Part shown: positions 23,308 to 35,423 of the stretch, one piece after another
How positions within the stretch are numbered: the first letter of the stretch is position 1
Layout of the letters: each line of letters starts with the position of its first letter
DNA from: Lactarius indigo
Taxonomy: Eukaryota; Basidiomycota; Agaricomycetes; Russulales; Russulaceae
Assembly: GCA_025766275.1 (NCBI GenBank)
Contig: JAFKAC010000051.1
Location: forward strand, 310,001-374,000
DNA length: 64,000 nucleotides
Direction: 5' to 3'
Made by a program: the position numbers and the translations under genes
The notes under the pieces: model-generated
Told to the model about the DNA's origin: nothing
Seen by the model: the letters and a program-made list of their open reading frames with translations, nothing else
The model's database searches: none

Positions 23308-24514
23308 AAGGAGTCCGATCTGTGCTCAGGAAAGTCATCCCCCTCTCCTTCGCTCTGTCATTACTTCGATGCCCACTTCCCTCTTCGTCATGTCACACAA
23401 GCAGAACTCCTCGACTCCCTCGCCGAAGACGCCCGCGCCCTCTTGGCTGAGGACGACGACACCGAAGTCCCGAACACTCAGCTCGCCCCATGGACACCTC
23501 TTCACCAGCAGAGGGGCCTATCACCGCGCAAGAGTGGGCGCATGTCATCACCCGATTCCCAGACCCAACCACCAGCCAGACGACGAGCATGCCATCGTCC
23601 ACGTCTTCCGACGAGAATGGCGATCGGAGCCCATCGCCGCTATCCCCCCAAGCGACGACCTCATCGGCGTTCGCGGAATTTTCCCGAGCAACGACCAGCG
23701 TTCAAGCGCTGATGGAGTACGAGTTGGAGGGGTGGAGGAAGTAGCGGCGGCGTGGCAGAAGGAACAGCTCGACTCAGCAGCGGCCCGACTGAGGGAGATG
23801 CGCGAGTGCGGCAGCGATGGCGGCAGCTGAGGCTGGCCATGACGACGAAGATTACTACCCGTCAGCACATTCCTTCTTACGAACGAAGCGCGACGCTGAT
23901 CATCCCGGGTCACGCCATGGCTCGTCTACACCGACGGCTCCCCCATGTATCGAGGACGTGTGCGCGTGCCTGGTGCCGCCGATCACCGTCCGTTCACCGC
24001 CGCCGACGACCCCGCGCATGTCATTGCGCCTGAAGGGTTCCGGGAACCGACGACCCCATTACATTCGATACCCCATCACCGGGCCCGACGGAGTAGAGAG
24101 GGACGCGTCGCACGTCCAAATCATCGGAGGAGCAGACCCGATGATACTAGGGGTTATACCGGGCTCACCACACGTGTATGGTAAGCCCTTCTACGCTGAA
24201 CCCCACGTATCCGCCGCGCTCGCCCCACGTACCCGCACGAGGACTTGGTCGTCTTCGAGGCGGACAAGATCACCGACGCGCCCTCAACCGCATCAACGAC
24301 GAATCCCTCACGGGAGGTCACGCGCTTCCGCGCGGCCAGCTACGAGCTGGACGACTCGCGCCCGTTGAGTCAAATCCGCGCCATGATCGAATGCGCACAG
24401 GACGACAGGCGCGACTCCATCTATCGACTGGAGCGCGCCACGCACTGGAGCGCATCGCCGAAGAACAACGAGGGTGGCCGGCACGGGACTTTCGGTGAGT
24501 CGGGGTCTCACGCT
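23308..24514 (+). pseudogene. Gypsy-1 post-chromodomain extension (decayed)
   Basis: About 1.2 kb separate the chromodomain from the 3' LTR. Fragments in several frames are Ser/Pro/Arg-rich and include a VYGKPFYAEP segment near 24,175, followed by a charged segment near 24,240-24,430. The intact element at 53,637-60,762 has a comparable post-chromodomain region with YYGPLFAKPRTA followed by a charged, helix-prone segment. The shared order suggests a homologous module. Its function is unknown. Confidence 0.5.
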
Positions 24515-24527
24515 GAAAGGAGGGTGA
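24515..24527 (+). promoter_or_regulatory. Gypsy-1 polypurine tract
   Basis: gaaaggagggtga directly abuts the 3' LTR. In LTR elements this tract primes plus-strand DNA synthesis. Confidence 0.75.
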
Positions 24528-25041
24528 TGTCACGTTTCTTCCTGTACGGACTATACGAGTTTGAAACCCTTACTGTACCGGTTGCAACTACGGCGGTAAG
24601 GTAGATTAGTTGCGGACTTACGATAGGCGATACGAGTACGATAGGAGATTGCGGTGATTGCTGACTGAGGACTATGCCACTAATACTAGTAGTAGTAGTA
24701 TTAGGGTTCGAGCTACTTACGCGACACGTTGGACGCTACTTACTGACTCATAGCAGCGCTTGAAAGCCTGCTTGACTTGTATTTAAACTGTCTTGTGAAG
24801 ACCAAGATACGCCATCTTGGTCTTCTTGAATCGTCACTTATTCTCGTTTTCTTTATCTCTCTCTCATTCAAGTCGTCCAACTTCGTTTAGGACTAAGACG
24901 CCTCAGACTTGCCAGTGTACCTTCGCGTATTCACCAGGGCAAGGGCTGGACCTTCGTGTCTTCAAGTCAGCGCGCGGATATATCGCTAAGTCGTTACCGC
25001 CACTTGAGCTTAAGTCAAGCTAACGTCGTGACGACGTTACA
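24528..25041 (+). repeat. Gypsy-1 3' LTR
   Basis: 514-bp copy of the 5' LTR, with the same TGTCACG start and GTTACA end. It includes the palindrome around the predicted transcript start. Confidence 0.93.
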
Positions 25042-25706
25042 GTGAGCGCTTCCAGTCCCCCTCCGGCAGCGGGGCGTTACTCATCATGGCAGCGACCCTC
25101 TTTCTAGGTTTGGTATGTTTTTGGGCTTCGTCACTGTCAGGCTCGTCTTTATGGACGTCCCCTAAGACAAAACCGGTGTTGGTGCTGTCACCAGTGTTAG
25201 CCTGGCCTGAAGCCTGTATATCCGCTCTCCAGTTGGCCCGGGCGTTGGGCCCCTCCGGTACTAGTAGGGTGGTATTGCACCGCTTGAGGCCTTTAGTGCT
25301 GGATACGGCAGCAAGGGTGAAGTCCGAGTATTCGGTCTCATCATCCGAGCATTCAGTCTCGTCGTCCGAGTCTTCGGCCTCATCGTCACCGCTCTGAGAC
25401 TCGCCTGGACAGCTCGTGACACTGCCGTCCCCGAGGTCGCCCATCATGCCCGTGGTAGGTCTAGCTTCATAAGTCATTTTACGCTAGTAGGCCGATTACT
25501 CACACTTACTCTGTGTCAGGTTCGGTTTCGCCAGTATCCAAGACCCTGAAAGATTTCATGTACATTGAAACGCTGCTCAGGCTGGGAAGTTGAATCCCCG
25601 CCGCTGATCTTGTTGCTGACTTAGGACCTCCCTCAGTTGTTGCAATCTGCGCAATGGCCACCTGACGCTTGGCGTCGGCATCTGATAGATGTTTCCCAAC
25701 AGGCAT
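25037..25706 (-). CDS. Acidic hypothetical protein carried by the hAT, end altered by gypsy-1
   Basis: Not recognised. The start is ATG at 25,704-25,706 (MPVGKHLSDADAKRQVAIA). A first exon to about 25,513 joins, across a GTAAGT...CTAG intron, to a second exon with TTGMMGDLGDGSVTS and a run of Asp/Glu-Ser repeats (DDETECSDDETEYSD), then a basic segment KHTKPRKRVAAMM near 25,080. Gypsy-1 entered four codons or fewer from the C-terminus. With the element the frame ends in KRSL at a TAA inside the LTR; without it the frame would end KRSRT at a TAA at about 17,195. It shares the strand of the hAT transposase and lies upstream of it, so it could be an accessory protein of the element or captured cargo. 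Confidence 0.5.
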
Positions 25707-28437
25707 GCCGGAGGAGACTCGGGGAGGTTGAAAGATGTGTGGTGTAGGGAAAAGAAAAAAAAAAACAAAGGTACGTCTGTTTCCACCGTCGATAATTCAA
25801 TTTTCTTATGATACCGCTCGCAATCCCGTGTGTCACGTCCGTGTGTCGCACAATTGAGTCGGAAGCACCATGACTCCCGGTGTTTCGATTCTTTATGCAA
25901 CCATCGAAGACACCGGACAGATGTTTGCCTCAGCAGCCTCACACCCCCTTTACGTCCTTACAGACACTCTTCGTGTATCATGTATTCGTGTTTCTCTGCT
26001 TATTTGACCACTACACACAATCCTGTCATCGTCCCTCCCTGCTGGCTCATGTATGTATTGATCACTACAAGACCTCCGACACACTTGATTCCGACATTTG
26101 AGCTTGGCGGAGTAGGCTCGACATCACGTTCAGAGTTCAGACATCTTCCGTCAAGGGTTCTGTCCAAAGTGGGACTCTATTCCGATGGATCCTTGGACAT
26201 GTTAGTTTATGGCATCCGGAGACAAGGACCGGTTACCGGAAGTACGTCCATCTACAAGAACAGCAAATTTAGAAGTCTGCATGAGATTGTATTCGCTTGA
26301 ACTCACATTTGCACGATTGTCAAGCCAAAGAGGCTACCGGTTTAATAAGTAGCTGCATGGAAGCACCCAAGCAGGACTCACGTAGTACTGATGAGTAGGC
26401 CCGGTGGCCCCAACAAAAGCTGCTCCGAAGGAAATGTCAACGACAGACAGGCTAAGCATGGTGTGAAGCTGTACTTTCAAGGGATATGGAATACCTCACC
26501 AAGAAAAGTTTGACTTACAACGAACATAAACTGGTGGCGTGGTGCTAATGGCCGAGAAAGGCAGACGTTGGACAGGCGACTCCGAACGGCTGAAACTGAG
26601 TGGTTTCAAGCCTACTACAGTACATAAGGGCCGCGGTGCCCAACATAAAGTTGATGTTCGATGTTCAGCTGCCACCAGGAGACGCGGGGCAGCGGCGGCA
26701 CTTCCGAGTCTGATGTACGTCACACGGACAGTGCGACACTCGGACAGGGTTGTGAGTTGTGACAAAACGAGCCGAATACTTAGTGTAGTAATGGACCGAG
26801 TGTATGGCGTCGTAACTACTGTGTATCCCTGGGGTCCAACAATCAATCAGCTAAAAGCTGCAATCGTCGACGGGTAGAGACACAGACCCCCCACACTACA
26901 CCTCTTCCGCGCTCTGAGAGTCACCTCCAACATGCCTGTTGATGTGTCCATCAATGGCCAATGCGCACCCTGCCGAATACACCACACTACAGTCAGTCAC
27001 AGGGTCAACCTCATCTAGGAGACAAACTGGATATGCGCCCATGTCCCTGCGTCGTGGTGATCACCAGGGTGATCTGGGTGCCCGTGACTGGTAATGTCGT
27101 GACCCACCATACGCAAGTGTAAATACACGCATGGTGACGCCACCTCTGGGTGGAGTACACCATGTATGGTGTGCGGACATCAGCCCTTGGTCCAAAATCA
27201 GTCTCACTGTACACACAAAACCCGTCAATAGACTTGAAAGTGTAAAAACATCCAATACGATACCATTAACCATCCTTGATCATCAGAGAACACGTCTAAG
27301 ATGTTGCAAGTGCCCAGGCATGATGCGGCGCAAGTGGGCGCGCAGGCTTCCGCGGGGCAAGAGATGTCGTATGTAGTTCCGTGGCAGTTGTGGCCGCGCC
27401 CGTGTTGAATAGCTAAGCCCGCACACGAGTGCTGCGGGGTCGGTAAAGGGAATGGTGAGCTACATGGAGCCCCGCTGGATTGGGTGGTTGCAGGTGATTG
27501 GAAACAGTCGTGCATGCTTCCGCACAATGCAAGACTTCACAGACGTGGGTGCCTTGGTCGTAGACGCGTCATGCGCAATTTCCTAAGGCCGCGCGCAAGT
27601 GTGGCGAGATCGGGAATATGAACAGTGGGCTATGGTCAATAGTGATTGGAAATGGTCATGCACGCTTCCGCAGGACGCGAAACTTCGCGGAGATAGCCTC
27701 CTCGGTCTTTGATGGGTCGCGCTAGAGTCGGTAAGGCCGCGCGTGGGTGTGGCACGCTGGGGAAACCGGGGAACGCGAGGGGGAACGTTGAAAAGTCGAA
27801 ATGTGCAAAGAGCCCTAAGGGCGCTAAGGACAGTCAGGACGAAAATGGAAAACGTTCGAAACGTCCTAAGGACGCTAAGTGCTAAGCATGCTATCGTAAG
27901 CAAAGGCTTGGGTGCATGTATCTTAGGGGTCCCGCGGTGGGGCCTGTGGTGGCCGTTGTGGCGAGTTGCCAGGTATCTGTGCGAGTGCGCTGTTAAAAGG
28001 TAAGCCATTACCAGTACTTATGCGAGGGGTGACTTATGTGAATTAAATTGAAGTGTCACCGAAGGCACGAAGGGCCGCGGCGCCCTTGCACTGTACGGGC
28101 CACTGACATCTGTGGGTACTGGATGACGGGAGAGCAGGGCGACGGGGGAGGAAAGACATTTGAAGGTGGTGTTGGAGGTGGGGAAAGAGTAACCAGAAGG
28201 GCCGATGCGATATGTGTCAACCAAGGAAGAGGGAATTGAAAAGTACAATACATACCTTTTTGCGGTCAGAAAGTGTGAGCGTGAGCGTTGACTGACTAGC
28301 AGGCGTGGAACATCACGAGTCAGTCTCATGAAACGACCTTATTTGGTCACCCAAACTTGCTGCCTAGACGAAGTTGCTGCGCGTACACCTCAGCGAGATG
28401 AGAGTTAAGGATAAGAGTCCGAATGCGTTCGGACGCG
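25707..28437. other. hAT interior, right part, without an identified gene
   Basis: Nothing recognisable as a protein family. Positions 27,330-27,740 contain two or more diverged units of about 200 bases sharing words such as cttccgc and aaggccgcg; inverted relatives lie at 11,460-11,770. Positions 28,040-28,345 are direct relatives of 12,070-12,370. A homopurine run (about 25,747-25,770) lies just upstream of the acidic-protein gene. Confidence 0.45.
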
Positions 28438-28572
28438 TTCACGTGTGGTTCAGCAGAATCTGAGTTTCGCTGAACCCCGAACGGAACCGTCGGTCCGGTT
28501 CAGGACAGACGGCCGAACCCGAACCTGAAATTGGGTCTGGTTCAGTTAGGTTCGGGTCCGAACCAAAGTTCA
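28438..28572. repeat. hAT right subterminal array
   Basis: Dense CCGAACC, GGTTCGG, GGTCCGG and GGTTCAG words in both orientations. It mirrors the array beside the left terminus. Confidence 0.7.
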
Positions 28573-28594
28573 GAACCGAACTTTGACACCACTA
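28573..28594 (-). repeat. hAT right terminal inverted repeat (22 bp)
   Basis: Exact reverse complement of 10,712-10,733, followed by the duplicated CATTTGAC at 28,595-28,602. Confidence 0.93.
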
Positions 28595-28602
28595 CATTTG
28601 AC

Positions 28603-30544
28603 ATTTGGGTGCCATTCTGTTTGTGAGCGAGAGAACCGGAATAGGAGAGATAACGCACACTACAACGGACCGAGCACTTCCTGACTCCGGCGACAAACAT
28701 TTCGCTCCATTCACAGCCCAGCTTCTCAGTTTGGAGAAGGGCGATGTAGGAAAGATGGGAGGCGGCCTAGTCCTATGTATGGGAAGTCCAGGTTGCCGGA
28801 GTCGAGATGGCATAATGGGGTGATAGTCGGGGGAGTTGGACCAGATTTCTTGGGTCAACTTAGCATGACACTTGTCGAGCGAGAAGACGATAGTGAGTCG
28901 GAGATGTCGGTTTGGCTGACAAACAGTACCAACTACCGGACTTCCGCGTTCCGTTCAATATGAATTCGCCATTTCTTGTAAACTCTTCTATGATAGTTCT
29001 CGCCCTACGGTACTAGTAATTTCGACTCCATCGCGACGGAACATAAGCAGATGCCGCTTTCGAATAATCCTCCCACGACAACTCCGTTAGCATTGAGTCG
29101 TTGATCGACACTCCGCTCCTCTGCTTCCTACAGCCGTAGAACCACACGTATCACGGCTAGATGTGATTACAATGATATTTGATAGCACCCGAAGCGTTTC
29201 AGCGACAGTTGAATAACTCAAGGGGGGTCATGCTGATCTGCGATAAGATAACGACGACTTGATAACTCATCCCATACCGTACAGCTATCGACGGCTCTCG
29301 AGTTTGCGACAGCTGCAGTCACCGTGGCTGCCAGAGGTGGAGAGGAGACGGGTGTCAGGACTGCTGTGTAGCCCTTGGGCCATTCTACTTTTGCGCGGAC
29401 GAAACTCCTACGAGTGCGAGAACTCCTGAGGTACTGCGTCATGCACGACTCGGAGCGAGCCACGGGATCTTGTACATTCGTCAAGACGTGCTACGTACGC
29501 TGTTCTACCTTGATAGTACCCTGCCTGGTTAGTGCGCCCCAGAAACCCGCCATGAGTAACGCAGATTGGGAGTGACGTGTGCGGAATTGCTTGACGTGGA
29601 GGCAGTATTGGCGGTAGCTACTGGCCCAAAGGCCAGTCGGAAGACAAGGTATGGGAAAGAAGGAGGATAGATGGACGTCGTGTGACGGGATATCGTTTTC
29701 GTCTATAAGTCGGTAAATGTGCATAGGGGCTCTGGAACAGAACTTGAAGGATAAGCGAGCGCAACTTGTGCCAAGGGAAAGGGCCAAGGTCCACACTCGT
29801 CTAATCCTATCAGTCATGTCTACAGACCCAGGCAAACGCAGCAACCACGCTCTGGTCATCGATCGAAACAAACGAACCGAACGAGGGTTGACGACGATGA
29901 CAGGTCGATGCCCTTGAGGAAGATAATCGTGAACAGAAGTTGACATGCCACCCTGGTACGCACCTAAAAGCGACATCCCTGCCGTCATCCTCACTCCTAG
30001 TAGCCCTCCCAAGATCTGCCACCGCCTCGGTGTGCGACACGTCGTAACTCCTAGTGAGCGTATCGCCAGAAGCACTCGTCCCGTAGGCTGCGAGACTGTT
30101 CTTCCATGCTATCAATGACCTCTGATGACCATATTCTTACTAACGTATCGGTGCCTGGCGTTCGGTGTCGGCGGCTGAGGTTGGTTTTTGGGGCGTAACG
30201 TCATACGAGGGCTGGACGAACCCCTTCACGGGGCCGGACAGAGGAAATGCGCACAGTATAGATGCACAAGAGAGGATCGTGGTTGGATGTCGTTCGCATT
30301 CATGAAGGGGAGCGAACGGGAACGAGAGAAAGAGCACACACCGAGGACTGAGAAGGAAGCTGCGTGTCGCGTTTGAGCCGGTCCGGAGATGTCCCGATGA
30401 GCGCCTGTACCAACGTTATCCAATCATGTGTGCTGTGCGAAAGGCTGTGCGCGCTACCTGCACACGTTCCCACCTGAGAAACGTGTTCCTCGGCTCGCAT
30501 TTTCGACCTGCGCTCTTATCGAACTCAAAGTTACCAAATTTACG
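28603..30544. other. Non-coding junction and upstream flank of NLR copy 2
   Basis: Homologous to 38,713-39,780 and to 1-1,820. It holds a flank sub-repeat (about 29,130-29,560) with a GATA cluster at 29,241-29,256. A 194-residue minus-strand open frame (29,491-30,075) has a counterpart at 798-1,286, but start and frame are not conserved, so I do not call a gene. Confidence 0.55.
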
Positions 30545-33500
30545 ATGTCGACCAGTCTCCATCCGTCCTCCTCAACTCCAAACATTCATCCGATCTTCGA
30601 GAAAGCCTTGAAAGAGTATAAGAAGAAGACCGGAAAAGAAATCTCTACCCACCCGCTCGCGGAGGAGATAAATGGCTGCAGTTCTATCGAAGCCATCCTC
30701 ACCGTACTTCAAGGGAAAGCCAACGAACTCAATCAGTCCCAGACCAGCGACGAGCGACTCACGAAATGGCTTACGCCAACCGTGAATGTCCTCGATGCTC
30801 TCTCTTCCACCCTCGGTGAAGGCGTTGGCACAGTGAGCCCCAGCGTGTTACCTGATTATCGCTTGTGTCTTGACGTCAATTTCAGGTATTTCCCCCAACC
30901 AAAATTATATTTTCTGCGATGAGTATCCTCCTCGTAGTGAGTTGACTCTCCGCGTTTGATAACCCTTGATAACCCCCCATTTCCCACAGGCGGCTAAGGG
31001 TACCGCAGCGAGCCGCGATGTACTCATCGAGCTCTTTGAGAGAATTGAAAGCTTCTTTGTACGCCTCCAGACCCACATCGAAGTCGCACCGGCAGCACAG
31101 ATGACGAATGTGATGGGGAAAGTTATGGCTGAAGTTCTTTCTATGCTTGCGGTCGCGACGAAGGTGATGTATCAAAGCCGAAAGAGTTAGTTAATCTTCG
31201 CCGCCAAGCTTTCCCTCGCTGATATTCGCCCAGAAACATTTCTTAAGAGGCTTGTGGGAAGGAATGATATCGAGGACGCATTAGTGAAGTTGGATAAATT
31301 GGAACAGGGGGAGCTCCGGATGGTGTCTGCGCAAGTTTTAAAGACCACGAGCGATCTGAAGGACACGACAAACGATATCAAGGACGTCACAAGTGATATC
31401 AAGGACGCTACCAGTGATCTAAAGGACGCTACCGGTGATATAAAGGAGGTTACCAGTGACATCAAGGACGGTGCGTAAATATTTCGTCTCGCGGGACAAT
31501 TCGTACCGAACCTCTTCGGACTAGATACGAAGGAAACAAAAGTGTTGGTTCAGCAGATCGTCAGCGATGTCACATCCCGCGAATGTTCGTTTGGTCGCGT
31601 CCTCACGAATACTTGTACAGCTCACATATAATTCTAGGGGAGCGGCTCCGAGGATGGTTGACTCCGCCTGATCCATCAACAAACCACACCACCGCGTGCG
31701 GCGCTCAGCACGAGAGAACTGCGGCCTGGGTTTTCAATGAAGATATATTTAGGCAGTGGGAGTCGTCCCAGTTGGGATCCTTATTGTGGATCCATGGCAA
31801 AGGTATGGGTGTTCTCACTCTGCGGGGTCCACTCACTGACTGCTCCTGGTTTCGTAGCCGGTTCGGGGAAGAGCATCCTCTGGTTCGCCATTCTGTTTTC
31901 TCTCCATACAGACGCTTATGTCCTCGGTCAGCTCTGCGATTATCCAGCATCTCATCACTCTCCGCGATGCTGGGTTAGCCTCCATTGCCTATTTCTATTT
32001 TGATTTTAGAGATGACAACAAGAAGCATCGCCGTGGGCTCCTTTCTTCCCTTCTGATACAGCTCTCTTCCCGGTCCACGGATTGTCTCAATATACTCTCC
32101 CACGTCTATTCGACCTACGACGCTGGCAAGGAGCAGCCCAGTGAACGGGCTTTGGTGCAATGCCTCAAAGACATGCTCATGGCGCTGTCACTGTCTCAAC
32201 TCCCTACTTACATCATCCTGGACGCCCTTGACGAATGTCCCAACATCTACGGGATACCAACTCCGCGAGGACATGTTCTCGAACTTGTAAAAGATCTTGT
32301 TGACCTCCGCCTTCCGAATCTACACATGTGCGTTACAAGTCGCTGGGAGAATGATATCCGCACCGCTCTCGAGCCTTTGGCATCGGGCGACTTCTCCCTC
32401 CATGATCAACCTGGACAGAAGAATGACATCAGCGAATATATCAGCGCTGTTGTTCAATCTGATCCCCAAATGAAAAGCTGGCGGGAAGACGACAGAAGTC
32501 TAGTCATCGAGACACTTTCAGAGAAAGCCGATGGCATGTAAGGCGATAGTTCATTCCAATCCATACTTCCCTGATTTCATCGTACAGGTTCCGATGGGTC
32601 TTTTGTCAGCTGGAGATGTTGAGGCATTGTCTAGCTCCCAGTCTCCGGCGCCAACTTGACGAACTACCGAAAACCCTTGATGAGACGTATGAGCGGGTCT
32701 TGAAGGAGATCGAGTCCACCCACCAAGGCCGATACGCGCGCCGTCTGTTGCAGTGCCTTTCGGTGGCTTGCCGGCCGCTTCGTGTCGAGGAGTTCGCAGA
32801 AGTACTTGCGTTTGACCTTGACACGACCGAGGGAGAGATCCCTACGCTTCATGCGGAATGGCGGTGGGAAGATCAAGAGCGAGCAGTGTTATCTGCTTGT
32901 TCGAGCTTGGTTTCCATTGTCGACGGCAAAAATACCAAGGGCAAATATTGCCGGGTTGTCCAATTTTCACATTTTTCAGTGAAAGAATACCTCACGTCAA
33001 ATCGTCTTGTCTCCGCAAGCGGAGATATATCACGGTACCACATTCTTCCCGAACCTGCGCACTTGATACTTGCGCGTGCCTGCCTTGGGGTTCTACTCAA
33101 CTTGGATAATCGCGTCAACAAAGAGTATGGCGAGGGCGGTGGCAAGCACAGCAACAAGGACATCCCTCTTCTCGAGTATGCTGCTGAACATTGGGCTTCT
33201 CACGCTCAAGTCGGTAGCGTATCGTCACGCCTGGAGGATGCGATGGAGATACTCTTTGACTTGGACAAGCCATACTTCTTGGAGTGGGTACAGATACACG
33301 ACATAGACCCCTATATATTTTGGTACGGGAAAGGACACCATCATCAACCCCTGTACTACGCAGCTCTTTGTGGATTCTATGACCTTGTTCGGCGCCTCGT
33401 CCTTAAATACCCGGAGCAAATAAATTACCGTTATGGAAATCTCGAGAGTCCCCTGGTTGCGGCCCTATCCAGGAATCACTTTCGGGTTGCCGAGCTCCTA

Positions 33501-34757
33501 GTTGAGCACGGTGCACGTATTAATGTTCGTGGACACCCCCCACTTTTCCACACAATCCGCTTTTTAGGGGATGCTCGTGTCGACACCGTACATTTTCTGC
33601 TCAGACGTGGCGCAGATGTTAACGCCACGGAGGAGCATTTTTGGACTCCGCTGCATATAGCAGCAGAAAGGGGAAATCTCAAGGTAGCTCAGATGTTACT
33701 CGAACACGGGGCAGAAGTCGATTGTCGGAACGACAAGGGGCAAACTCCATTACACTTAGTGTCGAACAGGAAGTCCGGCGAATATGAAGGCGAACTTGAA
33801 CGTGAACGTGCTATTCTTGCGCGAATATTGGTGGAGCGCGGTGCGGACGTGATGGCACAAGATGAGGACAGGGCAACCCCGTTACATTTCGCATCATCTT
33901 TCGCGCGGGCCGAGATTACCCGGCTGCTGCTCGACCACGACGCAAACGCCCAGGCAGAGAATATCCAAGGCCGGAGCCCACTACACGAGGTGTCACGAGG
34001 CATCCGCCAATATAAAATGTATCCTTACCTCGAACATGGTTCTGGGGACCCGGCGTATCACCGCAAAATAGCTCCCGATGTCGCACTGCTTCTACTAGAG
34101 CGCGGCATAGACGTGAATGCACTAGATGAGGACCACGCAACCCCATTACATTTTGCCTCCTCCCATGGGATGCTCGAGGTCACGCAACTACTGCTCGATC
34201 ATGGTGCGAAGGCCAATGCGGAGAATGTACGGGGCCAGACCCCTCTTCACCTAGTGTCGCGACACGAAGAGTACCCTAGCGAAATTCCCGATGTCGCACG
34301 GCTATTACTGAAGCTCGGAATGGATGTTAACGCGCGAGATAAGGAGCAGACAACTCCTTTACATTATGCGTGTTTCCATGGGCACGTTGAGACCGCACTG
34401 GTGTTGCTTGACCACGGAGCCGAAGTCAACGCACAGAACGCCAGTGGTCAGACCCCATTATACCATGCTATAAACGGTCGCATATACGATAATGCTCGTG
34501 TTGCACGGCTACTGTTGGAGAGGGGCGCGGATGTGAATGCACGAGACAAGGATCAAGAAACCCCGTTACATTTGGCGTCTTACCACTGCTCGATGGAGAC
34601 CATGCTGGTGCTGCTCAATCATGGTGCGGAAACTGACGTACAGAATGCAGACGGCCAGACTCCATTACACCGAGTAACACAGAGTTTATATTATTACTCA
34701 TCCCATCCTGAGCTTGCGCGGCGATTGTTGGAGTGCGGCATGGACGTAAATGCATGA
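30545..34757 (+). CDS. NLR/STAND receptor copy 2, truncated in the ankyrin domain
   Basis: Exon structure is identical to copy 1: 30545-30832, 30886-30936, 30990-31185, 31234-31470, 31525-31584, 31638-31802, 31858-31882, 31932-32537, 32588-34757. Walker A GKAGSGKS and Walker B ILDALDEC are intact and the linker has six heptads. At 34,755-34,757 a TGA replaces the CGA of copy 1 (DVNARDK), so the product would be 1,265 residues and lack about 222 residues with the last six or so ankyrin repeats. The frame is open again immediately downstream to 35,423. It could be a truncated receptor, a readthrough product, or a very young pseudogene. The stop in the intron after 31,584 confirms splicing there. 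A five-residue insertion (near KNTKGKYC) distinguishes it from copy 1. Confidence 0.8.
31344..31469 (+). repeat. 21-bp minisatellite, six heptads (NLR copy 2)
   Basis: Six in-frame units encode TSDLKD/TSDIKD heptads. This exon is 42 nt shorter than in copy 1, exactly two units. Confidence 0.85.
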
Positions 34758-35423
34758 GACAAGACCCAGGCAACCCCGTTACATTTTGCATCCTACCATG
34801 GGCTTGTCCATGTCGCAAAGGTGCTGCTCGACCATGGGGCAAGTGCTAATGCGGAGGACATCCAGGGCCAGATTCCATTACACTGGGTATCTCAGAGCTT
34901 ACGCCATTCGGGATATGGTCCCCATGTTGTGCGGCTATTGTTGGAGCACGGTGTGGACGTAAATGCACAAGACAAAGAACAGGCAACCCCGCTACATTTA
35001 GCATCCTACTATGGGAATACCTATGTCGCAGAGGAGTTGCTTGACCATGGGGTACAGGTTAACGCGGAAGACATCCGAGGCCAGACACCACTACACCGAG
35101 TGGTACTAGGCAATCACGACTACTACAGTTTCACGACGGCGGAGTCGTGGGATCGAAAACGCCATCCAGACGAAGCTGCTCGTCTCGCACGACAATTACT
35201 GGAGCGCGGTGCGGATGCGAATGCACAAAATGAAGACCACGAAACCCCGTTACACCTGGCGTCACGCCTTCGATTGCTCGAGATGGCGCGAATACTTCTC
35301 AAGCACGGAGCTAACGTCAATGTGAAGAACTTGGAGGGAAAGTCACCTTTGCAGCTCGCTTCTGGGAGAAAGAGGAAGGCAATGAAACGATTGTTGTCGG
35401 AATACTCCGCCAACCAAGCATGA
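34758..35423 (+). pseudogene. 3' ankyrin remainder of NLR copy 2 beyond the TGA
   Basis: Same frame as the upstream exon, open for 221 codons to the same terminal SANQA as copy 1 (AANQA). It contains about six ankyrin repeats with intact TPLH motifs. The absence of further lesions implies that the stop is recent or that readthrough keeps it under selection. Confidence 0.8.

Larger units (their letters stand above)
17206..25041 (+). mobile_element. Decayed Ty3/gypsy chromovirus (gypsy-1) nested in the hAT
   Basis: LTRs of 518 and 514 bp (TGTCACG...GTTACA) enclose gag, aspartic protease, reverse transcriptase, RNase H, integrase and a chromodomain in the Ty3/gypsy order. A self-complementary primer-binding site follows the 5' LTR and a purine tract precedes the 3' LTR. 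The reading frame changes at least eight times between gag and the chromodomain, so the element is non-autonomous. The LTRs differ by several small indels and a few substitutions, indicating an older insertion than the gypsy element at 53,637. Confidence 0.92.
10712..28594 (-). mobile_element. 17.9-kb hAT DNA transposon with nested gypsy element
   Basis: Both ends carry the same 22-bp inverted repeat, starting TAGTGGTGTCAAAGTTCGG, and are bounded by the 8-bp duplication CATTTGAC. Inside are a minus-strand hAT transposase (12,966-16,440), a minus-strand acidic-protein gene (25,037-25,706), GGTTCGG/CCGAACC-rich subterminal arrays, and a gypsy element (17,206-25,041). Without the gypsy element and its 5-bp duplication the hAT is about 10.0 kb, which is large for the superfamily. 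The unit 2 counterpart lacks the insertion, so the hAT arrived after the segmental duplication, or unit 2 derives from an uninserted copy. Confidence 0.92.
1..28884 (+). repeat. Tandem segmental unit 1 (NLR copy 1 plus flanks, split by a hAT)
   Basis: The first bases of the window recur at about 28,885 and 38,987, so this is the first of three head-to-tail units. Without the 17.9-kb hAT and its duplicated 8 bp the unit is about 11.0 kb. It contains an upstream flank (1-1,820), NLR copy 1 (1,821-6,731) and a downstream flank (6,732-10,711, then 28,603-28,884). Boundaries are approximate because the window begins at or inside the unit and the alignment was done by eye. Confidence 0.8.

Noticed and set aside
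26496..26877. Overlapping open frames on both strands inside the hAT
   Set aside because: No recognisable domains, no conserved neighbours, and composition not distinct. Treated as chance.
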